Part shown: positions 1 to 13,038 of the stretch, in pieces
Position numbering within the stretch: position 1 is the first letter of the stretch
Layout of the letters: each line of letters opens with the position of its first letter
Assembly: GCA_026874595.1 (NCBI GenBank)
Contig: CM049318.1
Coordinates: 34,493,956 to 34,557,955 of the forward strand
Direction: 5' to 3'
Source: Sipunculus nudus
Taxonomy: Eukaryota > Annelida > Sipuncula > Golfingiida > Sipunculidae
Length of the DNA: 64,000 bases
The notes under the pieces: generated by a model
The model's database searches: none
Told to the model about the DNA's origin: nothing
Seen by the model: the letters and a program-made list of their open reading frames with translations, nothing else
Position numbers and translations under genes: made by a program

Positions 1-1649
1 GATCACCATAAAGAACAATAAAAATCTGGAATCTGCTAATACCATAAGATATAAATAAAACACATCAGTGCCTCTTTGCCTGGTAATCTCTGCGGTTGCT
101 TGCTGTCAAAACATGAGACCAATAAAACTGTAGTTATACTATGCACAAGCAATGTTCCATTATTTAATATTATAAAAAAATAGATAATTTAACGTGACTT
201 GGTTATTCCCAGAAATGGCAGATCATCTTTCCATAGCTGGCAGCAAAATGCTCAAAATGGCCAAATGATCAATTTGTGAAATAACCCCAAGTATTAGCTT
301 TTTAAACCTGGCTGTTTGGCCTCATTAGGAGCAACTGGCTGTGTCATTGCTGGGTTGCCAGGCCGGGCTGCGGTAAGGACCTTCTGCAAATTAACTGGAT
401 GCAAATCGTTGACAAGATTGCCAAGGACAGGAGGCGGCTGGGTGACAGGCCATCATTTATGCATGAGCATCACTTAGCCAGAGAGGATGAGGAAAGTAGC
501 TGGGTGATGCTGCCGATGTGCCAATAATGGATAGTTACAAATGACTTATTTTGGAAGATGGCCACATAGATGGGAAGGTCACTTCACAGGACAAGAAACT
601 TGATTGCCATTAAGAGGGATCTGTTGGGATCTTGCCATGTTTCTGGCCAGTATTGCTGATTGGTGCTTCAACACAACTTAGTTGTAATTTGGACTGTTTC
701 TTGCATAACAATTGCCAGCATGGTATGACATTTAGTTAAAACTAGAGAGCACCCAGTAGATAGCATGTACCTCCACCAAGACTTGTAGAACAGGAAGCAC
801 TCAGCAAAGAGCAGATAATCTGACTCTTTGCAGACAGATAGGCAGGCTCCGGCATGTAGTATTTTTGGATGGATGTTGTCTTAGATCGGCTGGAGAATTC
901 ACTCATTGCCTGTGGCGTGGAATGTATGGTGCACTGGTTTGCCCCTCGGCATCCTACAGGACTTGGGTGGCAAAATAAAATTATCCCTGTCTTATAAAAT
1001 TTCCCTCAAACTTTACTCCCACATAGTTAAATGATACACTGATCTTTTCTCTGTATAGTTGCAGAAGCAGTGCCTAGGGAAGGGTTCCCAGGCCCCTCCA
1101 ACTAGAGTGATGGCCAGACCCTTTAAAATTTGTTTGCATTTTGCAGGCAGACAAGAGATCCAGTACCCAATTGCAATTATACACGTGATGGGCAAGAGTG
1201 CTCTCTCCCAAGGCTGACAGACCAGAGAACACTGTAGATAGCACATGCAATCTCCGTGACTTACAATTTAGATACCTGTTGGTAGAAAGCATGTATCTTT
1301 CCCAAGACTTACACACTAGAGAACACCCAGTAGATGGCATGGATGTGGGACAAAAGCCCCCCTTTGGAAAAAGACCCCCCCCCCCCCCTTAAAAAGCCCC
1401 CAGGGACAAAAGCCCCTCTACCTTAATGATAAAGAGAACAAAAGCCCCCAAACAAATTTATTCAGAGGAACCCCACAATCACAACCACCTTAGGGACTGA
1501 CCAAAAAGGTCATAATTTTGGGGTGGTTGTATTTGTGAAATTCTAATTAAGTTACCTGAGTGATATATTCAGGACCAATACAGATGGTCATATTTTTGGG
1601 GTGGTGGTAATTATTGGGTGGTCACAAAGCGGGATTCCACTATAAATAT

Positions 1650-1650
1650 A

Positions 1651-1689
<39 letters not shown>
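1650..1689. repeat. (ATT)n microsatellite
   Basis: About 13 uninterrupted ATT units. Confidence 0.95.
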
Positions 1690-3430
1690 GGTGTTTTATA
1701 CAGTTAATGGTTATTCATCAATTTACTGTACAGTGCATTTAAAGGATTTTTCTTAAGTACAACTAGTGTATAGGAGTTGACCTTAAAAGTGATATTACTC
1801 AATTAAAATTGTAAAGAAATGACCTTGAAGTCATAACTTGTTAACATATTTAATAAGATTTAATTTTGAAGGTTTACTGTACACAAACTGTAAAATTAAA
1901 ATGTGTATGTTTTAAAATCAATTTTGTAGATTTTAAATGTTCTTTTGTCCAAATTTAAATTCAAAGAATATTAACTTATTATATCTTATTATATTCAGAA
2001 TAACCGTGCAGTCTCTACAAATATCTTGTGTAATATAAGGAAATATGGCTTATCATTAACTGTAGCCAATAGCTTCAAGATTAGCATACTGCAAAATGGG
2101 ATTTTTGTGGAGGCTGAATAAAAATATTCAGTGTATGTTTTACTGAGTACTGGGCACTTTTAGATTATCATGCTGATATAAATATTAAAAAAAACCCCAC
2201 CAGAATAGGGTAGCCTTGTTACTAGAGCTGTTAGACCTTTGCGTGTAACACAAGGTGTTGAAGTCTGTGTTGGCATGGCGCTCTTTTTAAGCATATTTCC
2301 GTGACAATTACTGAGTGGTCTCTCGAGGGCTCCCAGGGATGAATGACTGGCACTGTTTCACTGTTTCTTTTGTTCGTTAATTAGTAAACGATCTTCTGCA
2401 GGATATTGTGAGGTTTCCATGTTATTAACTTTCAGTACAAGGGCTCAGAGGAGTGTATGATAATAAACGATTTGTTCGAGTGTGTGAGGAGCTCCCCCAG
2501 GGTTCTGATCGCACAGATCATGCTTTGTGTCATTCTTGTTTTAACTCCACTGACTATCAATCTAAGATTTTTTTCCCCAGTAATGCAAACATGATTATTG
2601 TTCATCTGTTCATTTATTTTCATAATGACTGGAAACATTTACTGGCAACAAATAATTATTTCTTCCTCTTTCCACTGTTACTTTTCAAAATATCTTTTTG
2701 CTTGGTGTGCATATTTGAGCAATAGGAATTATTCCCATTCATCTGTATTCTGCTGCATATATTCTTGATCGCGTGGTTTTTTTTTTCTTTTTTTTTTATT
2801 TCAATGATTAGTGACCTTTTTTTAGTAGAAAGATTTTTGGCTTCTTTTCATCTCCTTCCTATCAATATTGCTGTCAGCTTATAGTGATGACTTGTCATTG
2901 GTTGAAGTAGTTCCTGCTCATCATTTCGTTCTACTCTTTGATACGTGATTCTTGTGTCTTTGTATCTCTTTTTTCTTCATATATTTCAGTGACCAGGTGC
3001 CTCTTTTGACTTGTATTAAAATATTTTGTATTACTCATTTCCTCTGGTGTCTTTCTTTAACACTCCTGTTTCATTATCGGTCATTTGTTGAGCCATAGAA
3101 TAGATTCTCAGCCATCCTTTCAATAAATTCTTTAAAATTTTAAAACAATTTTCCCACAAAAAGACAACATTTTGTTGAAGTTATCCTAGGTATGACCCAA
3201 GTATCTTGACCTGAGGATTGTGTTTAATTCTTGACATCAAGTCACACTTTGCTAACCTTAGCCCTGCCTGGGCTTTAGTATTTGCGTTTACTAATAAAAT
3301 GCTTAAAATAAAACGTGATTCCATGTATCGATAGACTTAACTCAGTGCCAGCTCTTATCACTAAAGCCCTGTTAAGTCTGTATGGTGAATCCCTGATATT
3401 TGCATATTAAGGTGTCACAAGGCTCTTTGA

Positions 3431-3778
3431 GGACCTAACAGTTCCCCGGTATTTGCATATCAGGCCATCACGCCTCATGTGAGTGGCATCTTTGCTATGA
3501 GAACACCAACAGCGGTCCCACAGCTCGACCCGCTTGGTAACATTTGCACTGAAATCATGTATTCAGGTATTCCACACATGGACCTTCGTGTCCTATAATA
3601 TATCTCTGCTGAACAAATATTACGGTCCATGGGCCAAATGAAAGTGCATATTGTAGACACTATCAAACAATTTTGTAACGACAGGTCCAGTAAAATTCCC
3701 TCTGCCGAGATGAGAGCAGCTGGCAGCATTTGTCTGAACCCGTGCATTAACTGTCAAATTGCGACTCGTGAATCTTGA
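3431..3778 (+). pseudogene. Decayed protein-like reading frame, unidentified
   Basis: 116 in-frame codons from just after TGA (3428-3430) to TGA (3776-3778) with a single internal TAA (3596-3598). The region is less AT-rich than its surroundings and its translation has a balanced, globular composition: QAITPHVSGIFAMRTPTAVP, QLDPLGNICTEIMYSGIPH before the stop; ISAEQILRSMGQMKVHIVDT, EMRAAGSICLNPCINC after it. I do not recognise the family. It could be a retrocopy or transposon remnant, or chance; the opposite strand is also open for 90 codons. Confidence 0.25.
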
Positions 3779-4156
3779 TAGTTCCAGTCAGCCGGTACAT
3801 TTTGACTGTGCTCGTTGTGTGTGCACCTGAATATCTTGCGCTGATTGGCTAAGCCAGAGTTTGTTAGGCCTACTGTCAAGAGTGGTGGTCCGATAAACGT
3901 TAACACTGAGGCTGAGGGTTATAGTGTTTTAAAGTCTCGCCGAACTCAACATAAAGGACAGCCTTAAAAAATATTAGGAGAAATTAAATGGGAATATTTG
4001 TAGCAATTGGAAGCCCAGAATAGACAATGATTGAATGAACCATGTTGGTTTTGAAAAAGATTCTAGGAAAGACCACTGCTGACGTCACTGGTAAAGACCT
4101 TAGTCCAGTGAAGAGGTGAGGTGTGGTGCTGATCATCCGGGAACCGGCCAAGATAA

Positions 4157-4324
4157 CCAGTCCATGAAATAAGAGGGTCAGATATAAAATAATAGTGGTA
4201 AATTAGTTATACGAGTTGCCGCAAGATGGCGGCAACGATAACGATACTAAGTGCGATACAATGCGGGAACATTTGATTTTTCTGTCAGAAACAACAATTA
4301 AGTCATAACTATTTCATGGACTGG
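4157..4324. mobile_element. Short inverted-repeat element (possible MITE)
   Basis: Arms CCAGTCCATGAAATA at 4157-4171 and its exact reverse complement at 4310-4324 enclose 138 bases. The interior holds a 22-base palindrome around GCAAGATGGCGGC. No clear target duplication seen. Confidence 0.4.
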
Positions 4325-4344
4325 GCCAGTCGAGCATTAACTTT

Positions 4345-4990
4345 GCCAAGGAGGCTATGTTCTCACCCATGTCTATTTGTTAGTTTGTTTGTCTGTTAGC
4401 TGGATTAAAGAAGACCACTGCACCAATTTACCAAATGTTTGTAGAGCATTTGGATATGGCCCAGCTTTGTAAAAAAAAAAACACATTATATATTGCTGTT
4501 GGGCCAGATAAATTTGTGGATCCAGCAGGATGTGTTCCCATTCAAATTTTAAAAATATTAATTTTTGCCAAATTTAAATAATAATCAAAGCATCAATGCA
4601 GCATCAAGACTAGATATGCAGTTAAAGTCTACATACCCCTGTCGGATCTAATGTAACTGTCCTGTGTTCTGCTACAGAATGTCATGTTTGACCATTGGGG
4701 GTCACAGGTGTACTAGATAAAAGAGGCCCTAATGCCAGTGAATACCTCTGATACTCACCAGGACAAAGAAATCACCCTGAGTCACAATATTTTATAAATG
4801 TTTGAATTAAAAATTTATTTTTGTGATCCAGATCACCTTCAACATTTGATAAATTGATCTTAGGGTGTTTTCTTTGTTCTTCTTAAAAAAATCATCAAAA
4901 TCTGTTTAAAACTTTTTTTCATAAAAGTTGCTAACAGACAAACAAATGGGCCAACCAGGGGGAACTATAATTAATATTTCTCTCCTGATG
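4345..4990. repeat. Pair of inverted copies of a dispersed 'GCCAAGGAGG' repeat
   Basis: The + copy (about 4345-4590) opens with TTTGCCAAGGAGGCTATG, TTTGTTTGTCTGTTAGC, GGATCCAG. A second copy in opposite orientation (about 4730-4960) carries GCTAACAGACAAACAAATGG and GATCCAGATCACC. The same family occurs at 10393-10672. This is a dispersed repeat that I know from many marine invertebrate genomes. Confidence 0.6.
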
Positions 4991-5519
4991 ATCCCTGAGG
5001 GGACATTATTCTAAAATTGCCTCTTCATTCCTAAACTCCTAGGTAACCTTTAGTATTTATCATAATTATCTTGCAAGTTAATGTGAACATTCAGTTTATA
5101 ATTGAAACAAACATCATAAATATTTATCTCTGTCCATATTCCAGTCTATTAAGGACACCTTAAGTCAGAGGCTACACTACAAAATACTGTGAAATATAAA
5201 TTTTTACTGTAATTAGATTAAGCTGTGTTATTTGATCCATTGTACAAAGTAAAGCACTTTGCATTTTGCCCTAATGAAGAACTTCACTTAGTTCTAGGAG
5301 TTTGCAGTCTCTCGATGACATGCTTGAAAGCAGTAAATACACCAGTTAGTCACAAAAACTGAAAGTGTATATGGTTTTCATTTATAAATTTTGTATAGTT
5401 TAATTACTGTGCCTCCATTAAGACTTGTCTTATGTTTTAATTATTAAATCTTATATGTCTTGAAGCTCTGATGACTCTACTGAAAATCAATTTTTTGCAC
5501 ATTTCACAGAAAAGACAAC

Positions 5520-5945
5520 TGGCTTTGGTCTAGGAGTAAAGCACTAGACTCAGAGCTGGGAGGTCATGAGTTCAAATCTCAGTCAAAGAGCACTGAGAAT
5601 TTCAGGATTATGTGCAACCCAGGTGTGCACTTTGCAGGCTTACTGGGAAGGCCATGATCCTCGGCAGTTAATCACTCCTAAGACAAGGGCAACTTTTGGG
5701 GGTTCCTCAGTGTTATAATTAACCAAGCAGTGAGCTTGATTACACAACCAAGACCAACAGGTGCAGTTGACACAGGGTTTGGGTGACACCAGGGTATAAA
5801 ATAAAATGACAGGAAGCAAGCGCTACTACCCATTCACCTGTTCTGAAACACTTAAAGGAACTCTTCAGTTGTACATACATACTTAGGTTAAGACTAAGAC
5901 AAGTCAGTATAAAACATTTGAGGTGGTAACCTCCTCCAAAACAAT
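5520..5945 (+). mobile_element. tRNA-derived SINE
   Basis: The head has tRNA-like A and B boxes (TGGTCTAGGAGTAAAGCAC; GAGTTCAAATCTC); the body has AGGGCTCC-like and CACAGGG motifs; the 3' end is a hairpin GAGGTGGTAACCTCCTCC. The copy at 44011-44430 shares the order head, 'GGGTTCCTCAGTGTTAT', and 'GGTGGCTACC' tail. Confidence 0.65.
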
Positions 5946-7247
5946 TAGAAAATGAAAAAAATAATCTTACAGTTGATGATCAGATAAGCAAAAAACCTGT
6001 TAAAGGGTAGATTCATGGCCTGTAGGTGGCGCCTTCTATTGAATGGGGATGAAGAAAAACATATGATTAGAATGATATATTGTTAGTAAGTCCTTTAGGC
6101 TTCAAGTTTAATATGCATGGGGCTAGGATTTACTCAGAACGCATAAGCAAGCTGTTGTTTAAACATCAGAACAAATCAATGAGTTCTACAAAGAGTTCAC
6201 TAATGTGCATGTCAGGTCTGGTCACGGTGGGTTGGAACCGGGGGCCAGTCTGCTCCAAAGTCCCTCACCTTAACCACTAGGATATGTCTGAAAACTTTAC
6301 GAATTTAAGCAATGTCTCATGAGTTTAAAGTTTAAAATTAGTAAATTTATTTGTGGTAATAGATTTAAATATCAGACCATTATCAGTTGAAGTGGCTGCT
6401 GAATCTAAATTAGTGTAATTACAGCTTGAAGTAGATTCAGGAGCACACATTAAATTAATTAAATTACAAAACAAATGCTTTCAAGGAAATCAAGTGTTAA
6501 ATGTGCATGACTTGGGATAATCATGGAAGATGCCTCTATCTCTTTTACTGGAAAGCCAATCATCTATTTCAGTTTAATTACTTTGTTATGAATTTGCTTG
6601 AACTGAATGCCACACACCAAGTTAAAGAAAACATGAAGTCATTTTATTTAAAGATAATATATTAGAAAGATAATCATTCAAACATCATATATTCTTTGAG
6701 GTCCTAATATTATTTCAGGTTGAAGAAAAAAAGTCAGGAGACTATTCTAATTTAATTTGATTATTTAATAAAACCATACCCATTTATGGATGTGATTCTT
6801 GAAATATGTATGACAAGACATAATTATGAGCAACTAGGCTCTTTGGACTGTTTAAATTTGCCTCATGTGAAAACTGAATACATATATTTAGATTAAATGA
6901 CTTTGTTTTGAATCTATTATCTCGAATATGCCATGCCAGCTGTGTGGAATCATAATCAGTTTAATTAAAGATAAATATATGAGGATTTCAGATAAACATT
7001 AAGACATTTATTATTAATTAAGGCTCTGAGAGTACTTGGCTATTAGAACTTGCAGCTGGAAATAACTCGGGGAGCACATTTTAAATTGGATAAATTACAA
7101 AACCATATGCACTTTTTTTAAAAATGTTTAAAATGTGCTCGTGTAGGACAGTTATGCTCAAACTCAGCTCTTAAGACTGTGTCATATTTGGCTTTAGTGA
7201 ATTTATATGTTTATATTTAGATTTAATCACTTTAGTTTAGATTTAGC

Positions 7248-7248
<1 letters not shown>

Positions 7249-7331
<83 letters not shown>
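7249..7331. repeat. (AT)n microsatellite
   Basis: About 40 AT dinucleotides with one G interruption near 7320. Confidence 0.97.
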
Positions 7332-8300
7332 CCTGTATGAGGTCAGAGTAAAAGTGGATTTAGTTTAATTAAAGATAAAATCTTAGCAAGATAAACATCA
7401 TTCAGACATCAGATGTTCATTTTGATTTTTATGTTACTTAATGAAAGGGGACCACAGTATACATGTAGGTACATGAGCTTCAGTATTGTTTGGTTCAGTT
7501 TGTATAGAAAAGAACCTTCAATCAGGTCTGTATTTATAGAAGCAAAATTCATCATGTAATTATAAAAAGTTAAAAGACCAAACGGAAATGAGAAGGTTAT
7601 TTTGGTTATTATAGAGGGGGCAGAACTCCTCTGAAATGTTAATTACTGATTATTATACCTTGCATGATAATGCCTAATCATGGCCTGCAGGTATTGACAA
7701 AAACTTGTTTATCAGAACTTCTGTCATTCTCATAATATTAAACTTGTCAGATGTAATGTTAAAAATGAACCTTTTATTTATGAGAAACTATATTTCATTA
7801 TGAATGGTTTTATATGTTTTGCAGCATTGGATTTAATATATTATAAGGATAAATTGATTACTATACCTCTGTCAGGTGTTTACCTCTGCCAAAGCAAAAC
7901 AGATCTCCTAGATCTGCCAATATATCTGGATCTGCAGCAAAATTTGGTAAAAATGCAATATAAAGAGACCTGCCCAATAGCTTCTTGAGGGACGGTCAGC
8001 AGCCCTTATTTTTGGCCCAATGGAGGGGTGACACAAAGGATTGATGCCAGGGAGGGTGTTTTGAAAAAAAATAAGCTGGCCTCTGTGGTCAGCCATGGAA
8101 CGATTTTGATGGCCCAAGTATCAGCAGTCTCCAGGCACATTCTGAGGGCAGCCACCCCCTAATGTTTTATCAGCCAGGACATGGGCAATGTCACCCTTGT
8201 GGTTCATGCATGGAATTTTAAGACAGGCGAGAAAAAATTGCCCGTTCCACAAAACCTTATTGAGTGGGTGTTCCTCTGGCTGTCTTTTCTATCTGTTGTC

Positions 8301-8347
8301 TGTCTGTCTGTCTCTCTGTCACTCTTTCTCTTTTTCTCCTCTCTCCA

Positions 8348-8424
<77 letters not shown>

Positions 8425-8425
8425 A
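8301..8425. repeat. Compound (CT)n-(AT)n microsatellite
   Basis: A CT-rich tract of about 85 bases passes directly into (AT)n, about 180 bases upstream of exon 1. Confidence 0.95.
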
Positions 8426-8605
8426 ATATATATTTAATGTTTCATATCTATTCACTCTTTAATCAAATATTTGTAGATTCAGTTAGATTTTAATAAGCAT
8501 GCAAGTTGCTGTTGTGTTATTAATTTTGATCACTTGATATTTGTATATCATCTTAATTTGTTTGTGACAATTATCTGATGCAGTCTTTATATTCTGTCTT
8601 TACAG

Positions 8606-8772
8606 ATGTAAGAACATACATTACCGCACAGCGCTGCCAGATACCAGCGTTATTATCTGTTTCCACAATGAGGCTTGGACGGTACTTCTCCGCACGGTCT
8701 ACAGCGTGTTGGACCGGTCACCCCCTCATCTCATCAAAGAAATCATCCTCGTCGATGATTTTTCGGACTTTG
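8606..8772 (+). CDS. GALNT: GALNT exon 1 of window: start of GT-A catalytic domain
   Basis: Bounded by a TTTACAG acceptor and a GTAGGT donor; 167 bases, entering with the third base of a codon and leaving after one base. It encodes CKNIHYRT, then the [11 protein letters not shown] block (first beta strand and nucleotide-binding region of GALNTs), [13 protein letters not shown] and [17 protein letters not shown] and ILVDD are near-invariant in the family. The codon before the CK is split with an upstream exon that I could not find in 1-8605. Confidence 0.93.
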
Positions 8773-8813
8773 GTAGGTTTACTGAAGATGAAATAAAATG
8801 TTTACAATATATG

Positions 8814-8992
8814 CAATAAAACCTGTCTGAAAGACCACCTTTCTAATAAGACCACCTGTCTATTAAGACCATTCCTTGAGGGAACCAAAAGCATTGACAT
8901 CGGTTATAATTGACCTGTCTAATAAGACCACCTGTGAATTAAGACCACTTTTTGCCAGTCCCATGGGTGGTCTTGTTACACAGGTTTCACTG
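8814..8992. mobile_element. TA-flanked MITE, copy 1 (pogo/Tc1-like ends)
   Basis: Ends CAATAAAACCTGT and ACAGGTTTCACTG followed by TA, with the interior 'gaccacctgtctattaagacc' motif repeated. The left end is mutated compared with the other copies (CAGTGAAACCTGT). Confidence 0.6.
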
Positions 8993-10392
8993 TATATGTT
9001 ATATATACACAAATCTTGTTTGTTTTAGATGATGAATAAACCAGACAGTATTAGGGCTGAAGGAGTACTTGAGTAATTAAACCTGGTAGATATGTTCCAA
9101 GTACATAAGTCCAAATTTTGGATATTTGTGCAAGCTTTCAGTCAGTCCATATCTGTTAACTGCCATACTACTTTAAACCTCTGCTGGTCAATTAATACAT
9201 GATATGTAGCTTATTTCAAAGGGAATCAAATTTATGAGTTTATATGCTTTTAAATGGAGTGCATTTCAACTCTTCATATTTGTTTCTTCATTTGGAGAAA
9301 ATTAAACCATCACATCAAATTTATACATAATTTACATCATTAAACAGATTTCCATATAGCTTTATAGTATTTCCTTGGCAATGATTACTTGATTCAGAGT
9401 TTGGTAATGCCTATCAAAAACTCAAGTAAAAAATTTGATACCCATTTCAACCCTAGACGTAATGTCAGTCTTCAAGACTTAACTGATTGACTGCCTGTTT
9501 GTAGACCATGACAGACATATGTTCCTCCCTTAAATTGATATTTAGATAAGTTGATTTAATTTGTCATTGTGACAGACTCAACTCAGATGACTTCCTGGTT
9601 CCAGGAACCAGTCAAAGATGCACAGTACAGAATGGTTCGTTAATCAGGTGGGGTATCCGTGAGGCACATGTTTCTTTGTCAGGAATCGACATCACAGTAT
9701 ATCAAATGTCAGATGAAGTTTCCCTGTGCAGCTTCCCAGACTTATACTTTCTTAATTGTCTACTGTTGCTGCATAGTGTGTGTGGGCAGGGAATTTTGTG
9801 ATATTCACTAAAAGGAAAATTACCTTGAAAATAAAACCTCCTTGAATAATATGCCTGATCTACACAGGAAAACAGTCCTTTATACTAAAGCATCATTGGC
9901 ATCTCATGTGAAATCCATAAAAGTTGAAAGACTGATATTAGAAAAAAATAACATGTCAGCCGGAAAACAATGATTGATAATAGAAATAATATCAAATCTT
10001 TTGTCTTATCTGCCAAAAATTAAAAAGATTTTCCATTTGTCAGGTTTTCCATGTTTTCTTAGGGTTTTGTAAAATTTATGACATTTTGCATGCAAATTGA
10101 ATTATTATAAATAACAATGGATATACTCTGTGTAGTTTACTGTAAGAAAAATCCAGATAATGGTACCTTTGCACAACACTGAAAAATTTAAAATCACGAA
10201 GATTTATACCCATGATTATGAAGACAACCACAGTGCAATGAATGGAGTCATCCATCTCTCTGTTCATCCATCCATCCATGAACTTTTCATTATAACATGA
10301 AACCTCAAGACCAGTATATCAGATTTGATTATCAGAACAGATGTATCTTTTGAGTCTCCTTGATTGGTCCGGTTTCTGTCATTATGTGAGGA

Positions 10393-10672
10393 TTACTACC
10401 TCCGCCAAAGAGGTTATGCTTTTGCTTTTGTTGATTTGTTTGTCTGTCAGCAACATTACAAAAAAAAGTTATTTATGGATTTTGATGAAATTTTCAGTAT
10501 AGCTTGGCAGTAATACAAGAAACAAAAAATTATATTCAGGGGTTGAACAGGATGGCCACCTGGATCCAGGAATATTTTTTAATGAAATATGCTGCATTTC
10601 TTACAATGGCATATGGGGGTTATGAGCTGACTTGGCAGAGGTCTGTGCTTTCTGAGTGCTTTTCTAGTTTTT
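10393..10672 (+). repeat. Dispersed 'CCTCCGCCAAAGAGG' repeat
   Basis: Opens TACCTCCGCCAAAGAGGTT, has TTGATTTGTTTGTCTGTCAG and GGATTTTGATGAAATTTT, and closes TTGGCAGAGGTCTGTGCTTT with GAGTGCTTTTCTAG. A fuller copy of the family seen at 4345-4990. Confidence 0.7.
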
Positions 10673-10944
10673 CTTAATTTTTCCAACAAAATTTCAAAGT
10701 TAGACTTCAAATGTTCATCCTCACCAAACTGACAGTACTAAATTCAAACTTAAGATTATCATTTCTTGTAAATCTTATATATTCAGAATACTTTCATAGT
10801 CTGCAGATGAAGGGTTCTGTAATAATTTTGTAATTCAGGGTGTACCTCTAGTGTTAAAAAAAATCCATCCATTGTTATTTGAAGAAAAACATTACACATG
10901 GTTCCTAATATATTGTATCATGATATTTTAAATCAGGGGTAGGA

Positions 10945-11215
10945 CATAGTCTTGTTAACTTTTTTGACTTCGAGCTGAAGGTCCCTGGTTCGAACCCCGC
11001 CGGTGCCTCAATGGGATAATGGTGAAAACTTGTTGAACCTCAGAGATCTGCTCTAATGTCTTAACGATAGGTTATGGCTTGGGAATAATTCCTAACCTCG
11101 TCCAAATAAAACTTGAAATCCAGAAGGCTTACTAATAACATATCATCCTTCATCCTCATTCAATAGACAGTGCCACCAACAGGCCATGGACCTATCCTTA
11201 ATATAAAAAAGAAAT
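10945..11215 (+). mobile_element. tRNA-derived SINE, second family
   Basis: B box GGTTCGAACCC is perfect (about 10988-10998). The body ends CAGTGCCACCAACAGGCCAT, GGACCTATCCTTAATATAAA and an A-rich tail. A tail fragment of the same family lies at about 38595-38665. Confidence 0.65.
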
Positions 11216-13038
11216 GAAAAAAAAATTAAATTTTAAAGTGACACTAACTTTTTATTGCATCATATTTGTACACAGCACCAGCATTTTGAATTGTCATATA
11301 AGGGTTGTCTCCAAACTGCCAGGTAAGGTCATGTGACACCTGTTGTTGTGATAAGGATATGACTGTTTGATATTGCAGCAATGTATACCAAGAAGACAGG
11401 TAAATGATTACAATGATAAGGGGTACCCTACCTCAGGTTGAGTGTTGTTGTACAGATGGCTTGTTCATTTTAATATCATTTCTGTTTTGATATAAATCTG
11501 TGTTGTATCTGTGTGGGTTTCAGAGGTGCTTCAGATGTATTTAATGTGTTTTGAATTGTAAGCATTGTATCACATAATCATTGCCTTTTACATATTACTT
11601 ACACAGTTGTTCATAATACATTCATTTTAACTCATTCCACCTGTCCACTGCTTGCAAATGCTGGCTTTGCTGCATATGGCCACAACGGCACTGATGCAGG
11701 GATATTCCAACTAATGAGAGTGAGGTTTCTTGAATACTGCACAGCTTCTTCTAATTCCTTGGCATTGGCTGTTAATAACATAAGTTGTTGGTGCAAAACG
11801 ACAGCCACCATGGATTCCCAACTGCCTCAGCAGATCAAGTTGGAGTCTTATAAATTGCACTATGCTTGCAGGAAAGAATGATATAAACTCTGAAAATACA
11901 GACTAATATTAGTATGATCGGCCCCTGTCCAGAACAACACTTTTATAAGTATGAAGTATGATCTGATTTATATGTTAGAAAAAAATCTGTTAATGTAACC
12001 ATAATTACCGGTAACATAGACATAGGCTACTCTTACTTGTTTGACAAATATTACTTTTGTAAAACAAAATTTAATAGGTTCATATGGAATTTATGAATTC
12101 ACATCTTATTTTCTTTGTGGAATATTTTTTTTTTCAAATTGAAATATGGTAAAAACGAAATTGTTCCATTTCAGTAATTTGCATGTTGTTCAGAGATTAT
12201 ATTGCAGGAGAAAATGTTAATGGATTATATTTATTAATGTCTGCAAAAGGTAGTTCACATCTGTTGTCCTGTGTTATCATATATGTTATTAAGTTTCTCA
12301 TTCAGCTCCACTTGTTTATGTAACATTTGTTTCTTTATCAATATCCCCTGTAATACCTTGGGTATTGGCCATTAACTATTCCTGCTACTCTCCATTGTGT
12401 TATTGCTTTAAATGTGGGTTTTATGCAAATCCTCCTTTTGCTAGAAATCCTTGATGACACGGCAAATAGAGGTTTAAGGTAAAAAAAAACAAAACATCCC
12501 AGTTCTAGGTGACAGTAGCAGAATCCCAGTTGGTTGTGATCCTGCCATCAATAAAACTTAAAATTTTTGTTTATTCTCACAAAATATGACAGCAATATTT
12601 ATCCCCAATTTTTTGTCATAAAAATATTATTAGTTTATTAAAAAAAAATTTGTCTGAGACCCCTTCCCACCATAAGGGTGCTCTCGCCACCTAAGAGTGA
12701 ATATAAACTCAGGTGATAGTTAAATAAGTAGGATCTGACATATTAGACCCAAATTAACCAGGCTCAAATGTCCCAAGGAGACAGAATGTAAAGATATAGA
12801 AATTTAAAATTGATGACACTATCATACTGTAAACCAAGAATCTGCAAACCCATAACCTTTGCCCAGGTCATTGATCTTTTTTTTTAATAAGCAGAGCATA
12901 CATAAGAGTGTTCTCTTGTTTATTTGAAACAAGCTTTTTCAGCATGTATAGATGTTGTGTAATGTGTTAATGTATTTGTTGGCATGTTGAATGAATTATT
13001 GAGTAAAATTATAAAATCATGTGCACAATCTCTTGCAG

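Larger units (their letters stand above)
1..8605. other. Upstream intron or 5' flank of GALNT, no confirmed exon
   Basis: No exon fitting the missing GALNT N-terminus (a signal anchor, or an exon ending two bases into a codon before the CK of exon 1) was recognised. The stretch holds poly-C (1375-1388), an ATT microsatellite, a decayed reading frame (3431-3778), a 168-bp inverted-repeat element, SINE and CCGCCAAGGAGG-type repeats, and AT/CT microsatellites. Three loosely similar copies of an 'agagaacacccagtagat' sequence lie near 745, 1224 and 1317. Confidence 0.5.
8773..13038. other. GALNT intron 1
   Basis: 4.3 kb between GTAGGT and TCTTGCAG. Apart from the MITE, the CCGCC repeat and the SINE listed separately I see no coding sequence. 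Confidence 0.85.

Noticed and set aside
2430-2640. Exon-like frame (acceptor-like CTTTCAG, then RGVYDNKRFVRVCEELPQ)
   Set aside because: No donor fits, no match to the missing GALNT N-terminus, and the opposite strand is equally open.
5520-5600. tRNA gene
   Set aside because: A and B boxes belong to a SINE head; no cloverleaf or intact acceptor stem. The same holds for the heads near 10980, 28390 and 44020.
8204-8493. Open frames of 83-101 codons on both strands
   Set aside because: Produced by the CT and AT microsatellites (Ser/Leu, Tyr/Ile and Arg/Glu alternation).
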